A stretch of 64,000 nucleotides of DNA, taken from assembly GCA_037178855.1 (NCBI GenBank), contig JASJZC010000003.1, positions 1,302,001 through 1,366,000 of the forward strand, read 5' to 3'. The position numbers and the translations under genes are program-made. This stretch comes from Oscheius sp. JU75 (taxonomy: Eukaryota; Nematoda; Chromadorea; Rhabditida; Rhabditidae). The notes beneath the pieces were generated by a model that saw only the letters and a list, made by a program, of their open reading frames with translations, did not search any database and was not told the origin of the DNA. Below are positions 33,901 to 44,380 of this stretch, piece after piece. Every line of letters begins with the position of its first letter. Positions within the stretch are counted from its first letter, which is position 1.

Positions 33901-35885
33901 GAAGGCGAGGGCCTCTAATCAATCCAGGAATCCCCAACCCTGAGCTCCTCTCTTGGCAATAAAGTCGGATTACAGAAATTGGGTGAATCAGCAGAAGAAG
34001 GAGGAATAAGGAGGCTTTTCCTCAAGGATTAAAAATGGACTAGACGGTGGTACTACTGTCATTAATTTATAGGGCACGGTACAGCACAATGTCAAGCCTG
34101 AGGAAACAATTTGATTGTATCTGAAAGAGCGCCGAATTTTTGCTCCAGCATACAGCCGAGTGGTTAGCGCGCCTATCTCTGATCAGCTAGTTCGATTACT
34201 ATTACAAACACAGCGTTTATATTCAAAGCACTAGCGGTTTTTCTGTCTGTTTTTGTTGTAAAATCCTTCCCTTTACATCTTTGCCAAAGAGCTCACCCTA
34301 CGATCTCCAAATCCGCTGACAGAGAGACTATTCTTCGAGTTAATCGCGTAGGAGGCAGGGATTCTTCCTTTCTGAAAATGAATCGTATGGGTCAAGGCCC
34401 GGGAAGATACCTTGTCCTCGACAGCTGCCGCTTCCGGACACAAATAGAGTAAAAATTCGATGAGGGTCCTGTTTCCTCTCCTGAAAAGAACTGACTTTCT
34501 GCCTCCCAATCTTCATGCTCCTTGTCTCTGGCTCTCTGTCTCTCTGTCCATCTGTCTCACCATCTCCATGTTTTCTTGTCTTCCTGTCTCCCTGTCTCTT
34601 TTTCTTTCTTTCCTACTTGTAAGCATGATGAAGTGGTGTCTTCCCCGACGAATCCGTACACAGTCCCATACTCTTCCCACAAAGCAGCTGCTTCAATGTC
34701 CGGTCATCCTCAGCTGCTAGCGCGTCCCAAATTCCAAAGAACTGAGCCTGTAGCATAATAAGTCGATCGTAGACCTCGCTTTGAGCAGTTGGAGGCAGTT
34801 CCAGAGACAGATCCAGCTCTCCCTACATATTTTTACAGGATGGTCATTAGAAAAGTTACATGTCTTATGAGGTCACTGAGTTGTTCCTCAGTGAAGTCTT
34901 CCAATAGGCCATCGGTTCGGTTGTCCATCACGACAGGAACTGAAAGTAAGGTGGGGGTATGGGAGAGACAGAGATACACAGAGACTTGACTTAGAGACAG
35001 ATGACGATGAAAGGAGCAAAAAGTGTCCTAACAAGGATCTTGGCTTACACTGATTAAGAATACGTGATCGCTCCATGTTGATAAGACCGGGATTCTGGCG
35101 GATTTCGAACGGGGTAAAGCCTTCGAGATCTGAAAAATGTGCGGTTCACACGAGGTGTTAAGGAAATCGTTGCCCTGCGGGCAAAGACTCACCCATGATG
35201 TTGTCTTTGCAGCCGACTTGGCTGAGGAGGTAATACATGTCGTCATTTTCTTCCTCATGGTTTTCGAGAACTACGGAGGCGGTTATGGCTGCGGCGTAGT
35301 GGAGAGCGGTGCGGCCTTCCTGGAAGAAGTGACAGTGATAGTGATAGTGACTCTTACCTGACATCTCGAATTGAAGTCATAGTTCCGAACTGTCAGCATC
35401 TTCTCGACCATCTTTACATGGTTGTATATCACGGCTATCATCAAAGGGGAACATCCCGTATCCGGGTGAACGCACTGAACTTGTCTCTCTGTCTCTTTCC
35501 CTTTGTGCTCACCCGTAAGAGCTGTGGCGTGACCATCTTCTCAACTGTGGCCGCTTCTCCTTTACAGACAGCAGTCAAAAATTGTCTGGCTCTTGTGATC
35601 TTTGTGCCATTTCTGTGGTTGATGTTCTGAAACTTATGTCAGCCCTGAAGCCCTAAAGATTCAGCCGACTCTGACGCCAAATCTCAAGGCTTCACATCCG
35701 TATAGGACAGAAAGACAGAAGGCCAGAGAGACAGAGAGATGGACAGAGAGTGAGAGAGACACACTTACCACTGCAGTTCCCGGCATATTTGGTGGCGTTT
35801 TGGGTCTCTCTATTGAGATTACGGTGCCCTGGATCGCCAAGGGAGGCGGTCGATTCCTTGGAATAAAATTACCTGGGGCCTTCAT
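24971..35885 (-). CDS. giant modular ankyrin-repeat protein with C-terminal Dpy-30-like motif
   Basis: A minus-strand gene of many exons. Exon 1 (35885-35769) opens MKAPGNFIPRNRPPP directly behind TTTACAG. Exons down the strand encode ankyrin blocks such as GCSPLMIAVIYNHVKMVEKM, EGRTALHYAAA, GKTPLHHAY, CKRTALHYAA, YGMTPLHKALLHGQTNTVRY, GRTPLHYAAADPNGEHM, RGLSPLHKAIVFDRSDIAKY, RTPLHYAAALKDQGYLYKI and FGCTPLHAAVVHERTDIVRH. At least four modules share one order: a helical linker (W...G...LE.LVL.G), KI.AIHKA...G, an ankyrin with TPLHKA, an ankyrin with RTPLHYAA...GAD, and a short .GRTP.YY cap. The last exon has YLARTVAPVLTKALAEVLLR then RPADPIGFISEWL, the pattern of the Dpy-30 dimerisation motif. 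Exon phases and the repeat order support one gene; fusion of two tandem genes is the alternative. It probably acts as a scaffold. Confidence 0.75.
25898..26791 (+). CDS. Lys/Gln/Ser-rich repeat protein nested antisense in an ankyrin-gene intron
   Basis: Long uninterrupted frame (297 aa from the ATG at 25898) lying in the 1.6-kb ankyrin intron between exons at about 27390 and 25742. It starts MEEGGQALSAVISICDRAMK. A hydrophobic/charged unit (LVFYSEDKKYKLVAYE) is echoed at the C-terminus by DLSYKLILEVHLGRNGKLKQ. Between them are about ten imperfect repeats of the type QSRKGQEQK / QPKKMAQDRKGQ. The middle is highly basic and low complexity. The frame may extend 5' to an AAAG|GTACC junction, so the start is uncertain. 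I do not recognise the family. Length and composition make chance unlikely. Confidence 0.6.
   Translation: MEEGGQALSAVISICDRAMKEARQMLDAIPKHSTPAPSTSSTSSALNLTKGLVFYSEDKKYKLVAYERQDSRSSLSVQSRKGQEQKPMLSDKERKRQEDSSSQSRKGRKTMVRVQKKSQLNTVQPNKSYYMVPAWNVQEDRFDQLRKGQRQKTVVAVQPRNPQDDSEVSVRNPVSVKERKSQVVPVQPKKMAQDRKGQTPKVADQSEKGQEGRSSQSGNEEKTLGSVREKTSQVNTAQKWKGQKACLQRTCSSGERMMRHDEVFEHNDLSYKLILEVHLGRNGKLKQIVINGKKLNI
27285..27340 (-). repeat. tRNA-like element
   Basis: AACCGAACCCGGGATGTC and, 30 nt on, GCGCTAACCACTAGG. On the minus strand these are an A-box (CCTAGTGGTTAGCGC) followed by a worn T-arm. No full cloverleaf. Confidence 0.5.
29836..29907 (-). tRNA. tRNA-His (GUG anticodon)
   Basis: 72-nt cloverleaf on the minus strand. 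Acceptor GCCCACG pairs with CGTGGGC, the D-arm has GTATAGTGGTTAGTAC, the anticodon stem is CCACG/CGTGG with loop TTGTGGC (anticodon GTG), and the T-arm is GCTGGTTCGATTCCAGC. It lies inside an intron of the ankyrin gene, on the same strand. Confidence 0.93.
34144..34205 (+). repeat. tRNA-like element in an ankyrin-gene intron
   Basis: A-box-like CCGAGTGGTTAGCGCGC and B-box-like TAGTTCGATTAC at tRNA-like spacing. Stems do not pair, so a decayed tRNA-derived copy. Confidence 0.45.
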
Positions 35886-35991
35886 CTGTAAACAATTTGT
35901 TTTGGTCTTTAGGGAGAGCTGGAAGATGGGGGAAAAGTGACGAATAATGACATTGCTATAGTCCCTAACCAGCGATTTTGCGAGCGCGATC

Positions 35992-36063
35992 GGTCCCGTG
36001 GTGTAGCGGTTAGCACTCAGGACTCTGAATCCTGCGACGGGAGTTCAAATCTCCCCGGGACCT
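35992..36063 (+). tRNA. tRNA-Gln (CUG anticodon), second copy
   Basis: Same 72 nt as 22758-22829 without a mismatch, folding to a complete cloverleaf with anticodon CTG and intact A and B boxes. It starts 107 nt upstream of the divergent ankyrin gene. Flanks differ from the first copy. Confidence 0.95.
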
Positions 36064-38601
36064 TCGCTTTTTGCTTTTTCTTTTTTTGTTTCTGTTGCAT
36101 GTTTAAAACAGTTTTAAAGCCTTCCGGTGAACTTCTCAAAAGAAACAGGTGCTTGTTTATCAATTTACATTCCTTAACCTCGTTTAAGAGTTCGAAAGGA
36201 ACACAAACAATTTGCAACTGGAATTGAGAGGCTCGTTCGGATCAGAGTGTTGGACTAAAAGAGCCCCCTGCTCAACATCACAATTTGTGTCTGATTCGCA
36301 TTAGAAGAACTAGCACAAGCATGAAGGTGGGGAACACCGGAAGTACTTCCAGAAACTTCTAGGCTGGACTGACAGGGTCATTGTGAGAGTTAGCAACCAA
36401 AGAAAAGATATCACGCCCCTCCCATAATTTTTTTATTCTCTATCGAAATGCCACCAAACTTTGGGTGAAAGTAGGTTACATTGAGCCTTCTTCTTATGCC
36501 AATTTTCAGTCAATATGCTTTTTCGATGGCCGAGCTTGGTCGATTTTTTCACTTTTAGGGCCAGACCTTGTGATACTCTCGGATGCACAGAATTTTTTGT
36601 AATTACGTATTCGAAACATGACCTACCCTACCGCATGTGGGATCAATGTAGGTACATCCCTGCAAAATATCAGCCGAATCGGTCTGGCAGTTTCCTCAAA
36701 CACTCGCTCCCCATCTGAATATCACTAACCACAAAAGCACCATGAACAAGCTGGATTTTTGGTTTGAACATTAGTTTGCTCTCGGAAATCCTCTGAGAGA
36801 ACATCAGAAAAAAAGCTATCTTTCAGAAAAAGATGGGCTATCTAAAGTTCCAATCTTCAACTTCTCGGGAACTCAATGATCCTACCTTTACAATTGGCAA
36901 AAGGCGTCTGTCTGTCACACATGTCAACTCTAATCTGAGATAACACATGAAAATATTTAAAGCCTTTTCAGTCAAGACAAGTGAAGCTATACAAGAAGAG
37001 ACTTTTTGAGTTGGCAAGTTACTGTACTGACTGCTTCAATTGTAAAAGGAAAGTTTTTTTTTGCTTCTTGGAGAGTTTCTTTGCAAAGGACGGCTCGGAG
37101 CGTCGCCTTCGGAGGGCTCAGAATGAGCGGGATAGGATGAATAGATATGTCGTTTCTTCTGCTTTCCCTTATGGCTTCAGAGAGTCCATAGAACAGGTAG
37201 ATCGACATCGAGAGGTTGCGCGAGAACGTCAGCGCCAAAACAGGTAATACCTTTTTGCTGCTATTCTCTTTTCATTAAGCCTTTCAATAGTTTCAATAAA
37301 GATAAAGGAAAAGTTTGACCCGTGATCAATGAGCAATTGCATGCGGGTTCAACCTGAGGGGCCAAGTAGAGTAGACTTACGTTCTAAGCTGGACAGGTAC
37401 CAAATCTGACTCCAAGAACGTCTGATCTTCGTAACAAGCTACTGTCAATTTACCGACCTCTGTGAGAGGATGGAAGCCTTAGCTGAACTGAAGTGGGGTT
37501 TCAATTTGGGACCCTTCAATTAACGCTGGCGCCTTCTGTCACTGCGCCAACTCGCTTCTCGGTTCCAATAGCCAGTCACATGCAGTTACATGGTTTGCCA
37601 AGAGATCGCTAGCTACATTGAAATTTCAAGACGAGGAGTCTTGCAACCTGTGTAGAATGACGGATGCAGAAATGGTTAGATCATTTGCATTTCAACTGGA
37701 AAAGATAGTATGGATTGTAACGACTTCAAAATGGTCTCTTCCGCAAGCCTAAAGCCTAAGCCAGCTGGGAGGAAGAAACGAGGGTGGAAGGGGCAGAGCC
37801 AAGAAAAACAGAAATTTGAGGTAACCCTGCCCAAAGGATTTATGCAGTCAAAAGAACACATACCTTCGTCATAGCCGATTTCCTCTCCTCATAATGACGC
37901 TCTTCCCCTCCTCAATTATTGGATTACCTATCACTTTTCAAAAAAGCTAATCTCCTTTTTCCTAAACTATAAAAAGCTCGAGTAAAAGAACGGAAAAACT
38001 GAGTTACAAGCTGACAAGGCAGCTCCGGAATGGCTAATTAGTGTCCAATGATAAAGCGCGGTCTCTCTTCAACGTCCCGTGAGGAAGAGACTGATAGATG
38101 CGTCGGCTTGGCAACGTGATCGAGAGAAGCTAATCCTTCGCCCTCAATTCTGGTACGACATCTTGGTTATGAAGGCTAATATTTTGTCATTTGGTGACCG
38201 TGTTTCCCACTCCAGGGATTAGAGATTGGGTGAAGCGAATGAATCAGAGAGTAGGAAGGTGGGTAAAGAGAGAGAAAATAAGACAGAGACAGAAAGACCG
38301 AGAAACAGAATCAAGGAGACAGAGAGATAGATAGACAGGGAGACAGAGAACCCAGGAGACATCCTTCAAAAAAAACGAGGCTATCCCCAAAATTGCGTGT
38401 CAACTCTATCAGGCGTCTAGCAACGGGAAAACATCGTCTCTTGTTTATTGGGAGCTAACATACTAACTAACACACGAGGGCTTCCCAAGGTTCTGGCTTC
38501 CTACATCCGGCGACGAGGAACTTTGCGTCATTTTCACACCACTTGATACTGTCTCTGTCTGTCTGCAAGAAGGGCATCAATCCTAGCAGGAATCTTCATA
38601 T
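36064..38601. other. gene-poor interval
   Basis: About 2.5 kb without a recognisable gene. A plus-strand open frame ending at 37247 is coding-like in its last 50 codons and is followed by a GTAATA donor-like site, but no partner exon is found. It also holds a dispersed repeat copy (37310-37425) and a GACAGAGA tract near 38270-38350. Confidence 0.45.
37310..37425 (+). repeat. dispersed repeat, copy 1 (pair with 61091-61210)
   Basis: Shares with 61091-61210 an ordered series of matching blocks: AAAGTTTG, CAATTGC, GGGT.CAACCT.AGGGGCCA, GTAG.CTTACGTTCTAA, CTGGACAGGT and CCAAATCTG.CTCCAAGA. A GGGTTCAACC piece resembles a Pol III B box, suggesting a short SINE-like element. Confidence 0.7.
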
Positions 38602-40955
38602 TTAGCTGTCTCTCATAGCTTCATCCACCTGCTCCGTGGTATGGCTACAGATCTGAACAGTTACGAACGTCTTCTTCAGAGCCGTCTCCAGTTGAGAGTA
38701 GTTGTCGATGGAGACAATGTCGTTCTTGACATCGTCGACTTCGACCTTGATCTCCTGCTGGAACCTTGGCGAGTCCGGGTTCTTCGGGTCGACGATGAGG
38801 ACCAGTTTCAGTTTGACGCCGAGTTGCCGCATATAGAGGCGAGCGGCTTCCTTTATGGTCTGGCTATCTTGGGACTCGCCATCTGTCACGAGCACGAGCA
38901 GGGCTCTCTCTTTCACCAATCCAATGTTATCAAACCAGTAGTGAAGCATTTGGATGATGGATGTGTGCGTGTAAGTGTTCTGTCTGAGATGCTTCCCGAC
39001 GGATATGTCCATTGCGTGTTCGTATTCGGCATCTGTCCAGTCCTTATCAAGCGTGAATCTCTTTTCTTCCTCGCAGTTGTTCGCGTACTGGCAGATTCTC
39101 ATTGGTAGCCGTGGAAGCCAGCTCTTCATTGCCCTCAGCCATTTGACCATCTGGAAATTGTCATGAACTACTGTCACTGTCATTATTACTTTCGCTGTCT
39201 TCCTATCTCCCTGTCACTGTCTCTCTTCCTCTGCGTCTCTTTGTATCACTGTTGCTGTCTCCCTCCACAACCAACCTCCCCAAATTGGTCTTTGACAGAC
39301 CACGATCCGTCGATGAGAAGCAGAATGGTGTCGTAGGCGATGGGAATCTCGTTGTTCTTGTCCGAGCACTTCATCGGACCCAAACAGACGTAGCCGGGCG
39401 GGACATTAAACTGTTTGGTGTAGGCAGCAACCGAAGCGTTCGACTCCAAAGCGTCAGTGAATCCGTTCTTGCACTTGCAGCCGTCCGACGTCTGTATCGA
39501 GTTCTTGTAGCAGCTTGTGCCCTTGGCCGGCGGCGGTCGAGCTCCACGGACACAATAGATTGGCAGACGATCGAATGTCAGGGCGGTTATCAGACCCTGT
39601 TCACTGCCCCTCTTGTAGAACTGAACGGCCTGACGGCCCTGATCGACGCACTCGTTGCTCGGGTAGCCTTTAAGCCAGTCGGACTCCTGTGTCCCCGTTA
39701 CTTCCTTGATTTTCGGCTGAAAGACCTTTCATCAAAAAAAGGAGACAGAGACAGAGATACTCACATGTCTGAGCTGCTTGAATTCGTTGACGTACTTCTT
39801 CATAAACTCCGGCTTCGTGTCACATTTCTTCTCTCCCTTGTGGCTCCCATTCTTGTATCCAATCGGCACGTAGTACCGTCCATTCGGCAGTGCCCCATTC
39901 TTGAACTTTGTCTTCAGATGGTACTCATTGGCAGCGTAGCACCCGTCACAATACTTGCCGCAGAAGTCATGGTAGGCCTCGAGATCCAGTACTTCTTTTC
40001 CCCTGAAGATGGGCGGCTGGAAGAGTGTTCTCGGCGAAAAGATGACAAAGTCGTCCGCTTCGAGGTAGGGATATGTCTTCGGGACGTCACTGTCCGCACT
40101 GCGTCCAATAGGTCGGCTAGAACAGAGCCACGGGATCTGCTCAGTATCGTGTAGGCTAACCAGTTGTCCAGGATAGATGGCCGAGGCTGGGAAGCGTTGA
40201 AGGACCAGGATGAGGTCGTTCTTCTCCTTGACCGCGAAACTCGACTCGTTGCGATGGATGTAGCCTCGATGGTAGACGGCTCCTGGGACTGTCCACTGCT
40301 TTGGAGGGCTGGCAATCCTGACAACGGGGTGATTGTTATAGAGTCGCGCGAGCCATGGGATGTTCGACGAGCTGCGCAGCTTGGCCGGCTTCCAGTTTCC
40401 CTTGCAGTCACGGCCAATCCTGTAGCAGATTCTTCCGAGCAGAGCCGAATCGTTATCTTCGCACTGGGCAGACGATTCTGAAAGACAAGGATCAGTTTTT
40501 TCGATGTAGATTGTTTCCTCTTGCAATGTGTCAGCAATAAAAAAAAATTCTAAGTGAGTTCAATTAGGAGTAGAAGCAAGATCTACTGAGGGTAAACTTG
40601 GATCACAAGGAGAGAGAGACAGAGAGTGACAGCGGACAAGGGACAAGGTAGGAAAACTAAAAGACCCACCCCAGATGCATGTGATCTTCGTCCCAGTGTA
40701 GCTCTTCTTTGTCGCGTCGCTGTTTAGTGGGAAGGGGAATCTTGCGTGGCAGTCTTCTACAGCTCTCTCCTTCGATGTTCCTTTCGGCAAGACGAAAGTT
40801 TGCTCACAGCGGTCCTTCTTGTGCCGATGGCTGTTCACGACGTCTTCGCTGCTGTCGAGCAAGTCCCCGTTGCAGAAGGCGGCGAAGCTACCGTCGAAGT
40901 AGTCGGCTTCAGCAGCTGGTAGAGCCAGGAGGAGGAGGAAGAGAAGGCGGAGCAT
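38602..40955 (-). CDS. secreted protein with von Willebrand factor A domain
   Basis: Four exons on the minus strand (first 40955-40670; last ends at the TAA 38604-38602). The ATG opens a classic signal peptide (MLRLLFLLLLALPAAEA). The N-terminal half is Cys-rich with paired CNG..., CEQT, CHAR, TCIWG, CYRIGRDC and a CGKYCDGC cluster, and might be a degenerate C-type-lectin-like or novel module. The C-terminal third is a vWA domain: MIDAS DGSWS in ILLLIDGSWSV, a Thr in the NTYTHTSII region and VTDGESQD, so metal binding looks intact. There is no transmembrane segment after the signal, so an extracellular matrix or secreted adhesion protein is likely. The upstream neighbour on the same strand is the MSP-domain gene. 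Nematode secreted vWA/lectin proteins are often immune or cuticle related; the role here is inferred. Confidence 0.82.
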
Positions 40956-41209
40956 CCAGACGAGTAGAACTATGTGCACTGACGACGCTACTGGAACCCT
41001 GGGAAAGGTTTAGAGTTGACAAGTCAAGTGAAATCCGTTGTCATGTCATGTCCTGTCAGAAGCTTTGGACGTGGACAGAGCGCCAGACCGAAACGGAGAC
41101 AAAGATACAGAGAGACAGAAAGACACAGAGACAGCGATAGAAAGAGTACAAGTTTATTTACATTGATCGTAGAAATCTGATTCGTTCTTTCAAAGTGGCT
41201 TGATAAATG

Positions 41210-42662
41210 TCACCATCTCTCATCGTCTGGGTCCCTCTGAAAATTATTGCTCATTCTGCCTCTCTGTTTCCCTATCTCTCTGTCTCTTTGTCTCTTTGCC
41301 TCTATCTTACCGTTATCAACGCCAGCGCTTTCTTCTGAATATCTCCCTCCAATTGGAACTGTTTCCTCGGATCCCGTTCCCCTTTGACCGCCGTCTTGAA
41401 CATAATAATGAGCTTGTCGTTCCGATTCGGACCCTCCGCCCTCAGAATTTGTAGCTCGACCGAGGCACCTGGATTCAAGAAGGCGTAAACGGGATTGACC
41501 TGGAAAGAAATTATTTCCTGAAAGGAAAGGGTGCACATACTTTGTACAGTTGATTATTGCTGCATTTGACCTTGAAGACGAGTTTCGCCGAGCCCGAATT
41601 GGTGACTCTGTGCTTCGAAGCTCCTCCAAAGTCTATGAACTCAGCAAACGGGGGCTCAATAGAGAGATCCAGCTCGGGTATGGGAGGCGGTGAGTCTCTA
41701 AAATGATTAGGAAGTTAAAAAGTTCATCGGAATGTGGTCCAATTTCCTGATGATTTTTCAGCCGACCAAAGACCATCATTTCCACCCCCTTTCTGCGCTA
41801 ACCTCCCGATTTCAAGCCTACGGAAGACACTGTGCCATGTTTTCGACCCAAAAAGTGTTTTTTTTCATGCTCTGCAACTTTGTAGCCAGTATCGCAATTT
41901 ACAATTTTACAGAACATCACTTTGCTCGAAAATGCTTTCTTGTACCCAAAAGTGGACTTTTAAAACTGGGCTGTGTTTAGTAGTCGTCGACCCAGAGTGG
42001 GAACAGATTTTTACAGAAGGACAGGGTATAGTAGCCATCAAGAGTCAAAGTCAGCCAGGTAGACAGAGAGACACTGAACAGTAACAGAGAAACAGAGATC
42101 AGAGAGAGAGACAGAGATGACCCAAGAAGCTCTTGGTTCCAAAGTCTATTCTAACCCAAAATAAAACTCTCAAAGTTGCGCCCCATTGTCACTTTGTTTT
42201 TGTGACCAGTGACAATTCGTCTATCTCTCACTTTGACATATTTTCCGGACCCCTTCTTCAATCAAAGAATCCTCAGAAAAACTGACCTTCTGGCCATCAT
42301 CTCTCCCCAATGGGAGTTGTGAAAAGCGTACATCTTGACCGAGTAAGTACGGGTGGAAAAAGGATTTCTGGTCGGAACCAATGGGCTCGAAGGGAAACCT
42401 TTAATAACCGGCTTTTAGATTCCTCCCCGGACAACAAAAGGCGACACACCCCCATTTTGGTCTGTTTTTATTGGACTTGACGTGTTATTGAAATTTGGAA
42501 TGGGTTGAACAAAATCAAATGAGGGAGAGAGAGCGAGAGAGAGAGACAGTCTTACAGAGAGGCAGAGAGACAAAAAGACAGGGAGACTTACTTTGGTGGA
42601 AGTCCGAAGAACTCCATTGGATCCACTTCACAGAAGCGGCGGATCTTCGTATCCAGACTCAT
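41210..42662 (-). CDS. major sperm protein (MSP) domain protein
   Basis: Exons 42662-42592, 41697-41541, 41499-41311 and 41236-41210 join in frame to 147 aa. The MSP fold signature is strong: IPELDLSIEPPFAEFIDFGG, ASKHRVTNSGSAKLVFKVKC, SNN, then VNPVYAFLNPGASVELQI and GPNRNDKLIIMF. The 24-residue lead MSLDTKIRRFCEVDPMEFFG precedes the domain. The end is RDPDDERW. MSP-domain proteins include cytoskeletal and signalling proteins of the amoeboid sperm and VAP-like membrane-contact proteins. This one has no C-terminal transmembrane anchor, so the soluble sperm-type or MSD-type class fits better. Intron 1 is about 0.9 kb and carries purine-rich low-complexity sequence. Confidence 0.9.
42515..42590 (+). 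repeat. GAGAGACAG low-complexity tract
   Basis: Purine-rich array of GAGA/GACAGA units next to the first MSP exon, within its first intron. Confidence 0.7.
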
Positions 42663-43539
42663 CTCCCGAAGAGAGAAGACCAAGACTTTCAAACTCGATT
42701 CTGAGGATGAGAAGGCAGCTGTAAATAGGCTGTTTTTGAAGAAAGAGACAGAGAAACAGATGGACTTGACAGGTGCGGAGATAGATGAGAGCTGGGGAAG
42801 GAGAGGGAGACAAGATCAGAGAACTGAACGAATCTGTCTCTATCCGTGCACCGAAAAGGTGCAAGAAAGAGCAGACTGCAAGAGAGCTCTCAATGGCCGG
42901 AACAATAGTTCTTCCGCTCTCTCGCTTGCGAATGCATTCCTATTCAAAGACCAAGGATCCTCTTGACATAATCCTCCCTGGTGGCACCCCGAAAAGGATT
43001 CTAATTGAAAATTCGAGACCTTAGGAACGGAAATATTCTAAGATATTCTAAGAGATCGAGAGGCATCAAAATAGGCATGAGGTAGTGGAGTGAGCCGAAA
43101 AATGATAGACTGAGATAAACGTGAAGTGGCGGAGGAAGAGGGAAAGGTAAAGGAACGAACTTCAAAGAAGAGAAAGAGGCAAATTGAATGAGAGACTAAT
43201 AACGACGAGTCATATGGTGATGCGATAGGGATAGCCCTCCTCTCTATGAGGCCCCGCCTGGTCGGGTCTCCCTAGGGGACTCCGAGAGCCATCACTAACT
43301 CCTCGTTTTTGGCCCCTCGAAGAGGGCCATGTTCAAAACATTCTAATCGCTTCGCCAAAACAGACTTCTAAGAATTAGGTGAGAGAGACAGAGACAGAGT
43401 CAATAGAGGAAGACGAAACACGATAATAGCTTTAGACTCTTGAATCAGGGAGTAGGTTCCTGGATTAGGGAGAAGAGACGGGAGGAAAGGATAAAAACAG
43501 TTTCTGTCTCTCTGTCATTGTTCAAAAGAGAATAGAGAG
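42663..43539. other. intergenic, no protein gene recognised
   Basis: Purine-rich sequence without a supported coding exon. It contains a GC-rich structured stretch listed separately (43248-43328). Confidence 0.45.
43248..43328 (+). ncRNA. candidate structured RNA with Sm-like site and terminal hairpin
   Basis: In an AT/purine-rich spacer this stretch is suddenly GC-rich and can form hairpins: GAGGCCCCG with CGGGTCTC, or alternatively GTCTCC with GGGGAC. Then comes CGTTTTTGG, which resembles an Sm-binding site, immediately followed by GGCCCCTC-GAA-GAGGGCC. An Sm site before a stable terminal hairpin is the layout of snRNA and nematode SL RNA 3' ends. I could not match the 5' part to any known snRNA and see no SL exon, so this is speculative. 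Confidence 0.2.
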
Positions 43540-43773
43540 CTATTCACGGCTCCGGTATGATGTCAGCTTTCTGAACGGGACCTGGCGAAAAACATATGTG
43601 CCTTCCCGCGGAAAGATTACTGAAATGACGCAATTTGTCTTTGTGTTGGGAGTAAAGTCAAAAAGTGGATCACTCACCGAGCCACGCATAAAATGTGTGC
43701 AAGCGATCACGACGTCAACAATTATGTGAGACGAGTCGTCAGCGCGGTCAAAAGGATACAGCTGAATCTGCAT
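43540..43773 (-). CDS. hypothetical 77-aa protein or terminal exon
   Basis: Open frame from the ATG at 43773 (MQIQLYPFDRADDSSHIIVD) to a TAG, with a coding-like mix of residues (FTPNTKTNCVISVIFPREGT). GATTCAG near its start could equally be a splice acceptor, making this the last exon of a gene extending toward 44168, where another polar open frame lies on the same strand. No family is recognised, and the tRNA-Gln between the two frames would then sit in an intron. Confidence 0.35.
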   Translation of the reverse strand: MQIQLYPFDRADDSSHIIVDVVIACTHFMRGSVSDPLFDFTPNTKTNCVISVIFPREGTYVFRQVPFRKLTSYRSRE

Positions 43774-43854
43774 CAGAGAGTTTATAATTTGCACGGGGAG
43801 GGGTAGAACTATGCAAAAAGATTTTTTGACCTCTTGATGCCAAACAAAAACAGT

Positions 43855-43926
43855 AGGTCCCGGCGAGATTCGAACTCGCGTCGCAGGATTCAAAGTCCTG
43901 AGTGCTAACCGCTACACCACGGGACC
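43855..43926 (-). tRNA. tRNA-Gln (UUG anticodon)
   Basis: 72-nt cloverleaf on the minus strand. Acceptor GGTCCCG/CGGGACC, D-arm as in the CUG genes, anticodon stem CAGGA/TCCTG with loop CTTTGAA (anticodon TTG), T-arm GCGAGTTCGAATCTCGC. It differs from the two CUG copies in the anticodon and in T-stem pairs, which remain compensated. Confidence 0.95.
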
Positions 43927-44380
43927 ACAAGACGGTAGCGCAACGGATTTATCTCTGGTTTGCGATCTGCTTTTTCCGTCCCCCAGAGACTTTTGAACAT
44001 CAGGAAGGCCTCTGATAATCTCTGGATGACGTGATCACAGATTGTGTGAGAGAGAAAGAGACTCAAAACTTCCGGCACCTTGTCATTCTTCAAAGGCACA
44101 TAATTGAGTGGACAATTGTCAATGTGAAAAGGTGCTTTTGATTCTCTCCTGAGGATTGGAGAAGACAAATTGGTTCTGTGGTGTTTGCAAGGGACAGATC
44201 GGAGAAATAAGAAGACAGAGAGACAGAGTGGCAGTCGGACGTAGCTCTACTGGAGTACCAATTACTGGATGCAAGTTGTTTCCAAACTCTTATGTCTTCA
44301 AAAGTTTGCTAATTGCTACGAAGATAAATAAGGAACTCTTTTGGAAGACATCAGTAACTACTGGATTTCCCCTAGGACTA
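43927..44380. other. spacer upstream of the membrane protein gene
   Basis: Contains a minus-strand open frame (about 44168-43905) of uncertain status. No domain is seen. Confidence 0.3.

Noticed and set aside
36981-37247. Plus-strand frame with a polar, Arg-rich end (NERDRMNRYVVSSAFPYGFR) followed by a donor-like GTAATA
   Set aside because: First half is low-quality sequence, no downstream exon joins in frame, no family recognised.
39252-40154. 300-codon plus-strand open frame
   Set aside because: Exact antisense shadow of the vWA gene exons; composition is that of a complement frame.
41734-42084. Open frame in the MSP gene's first intron
   Set aside because: Antisense to the gene, no domain; includes a repeat-family segment.
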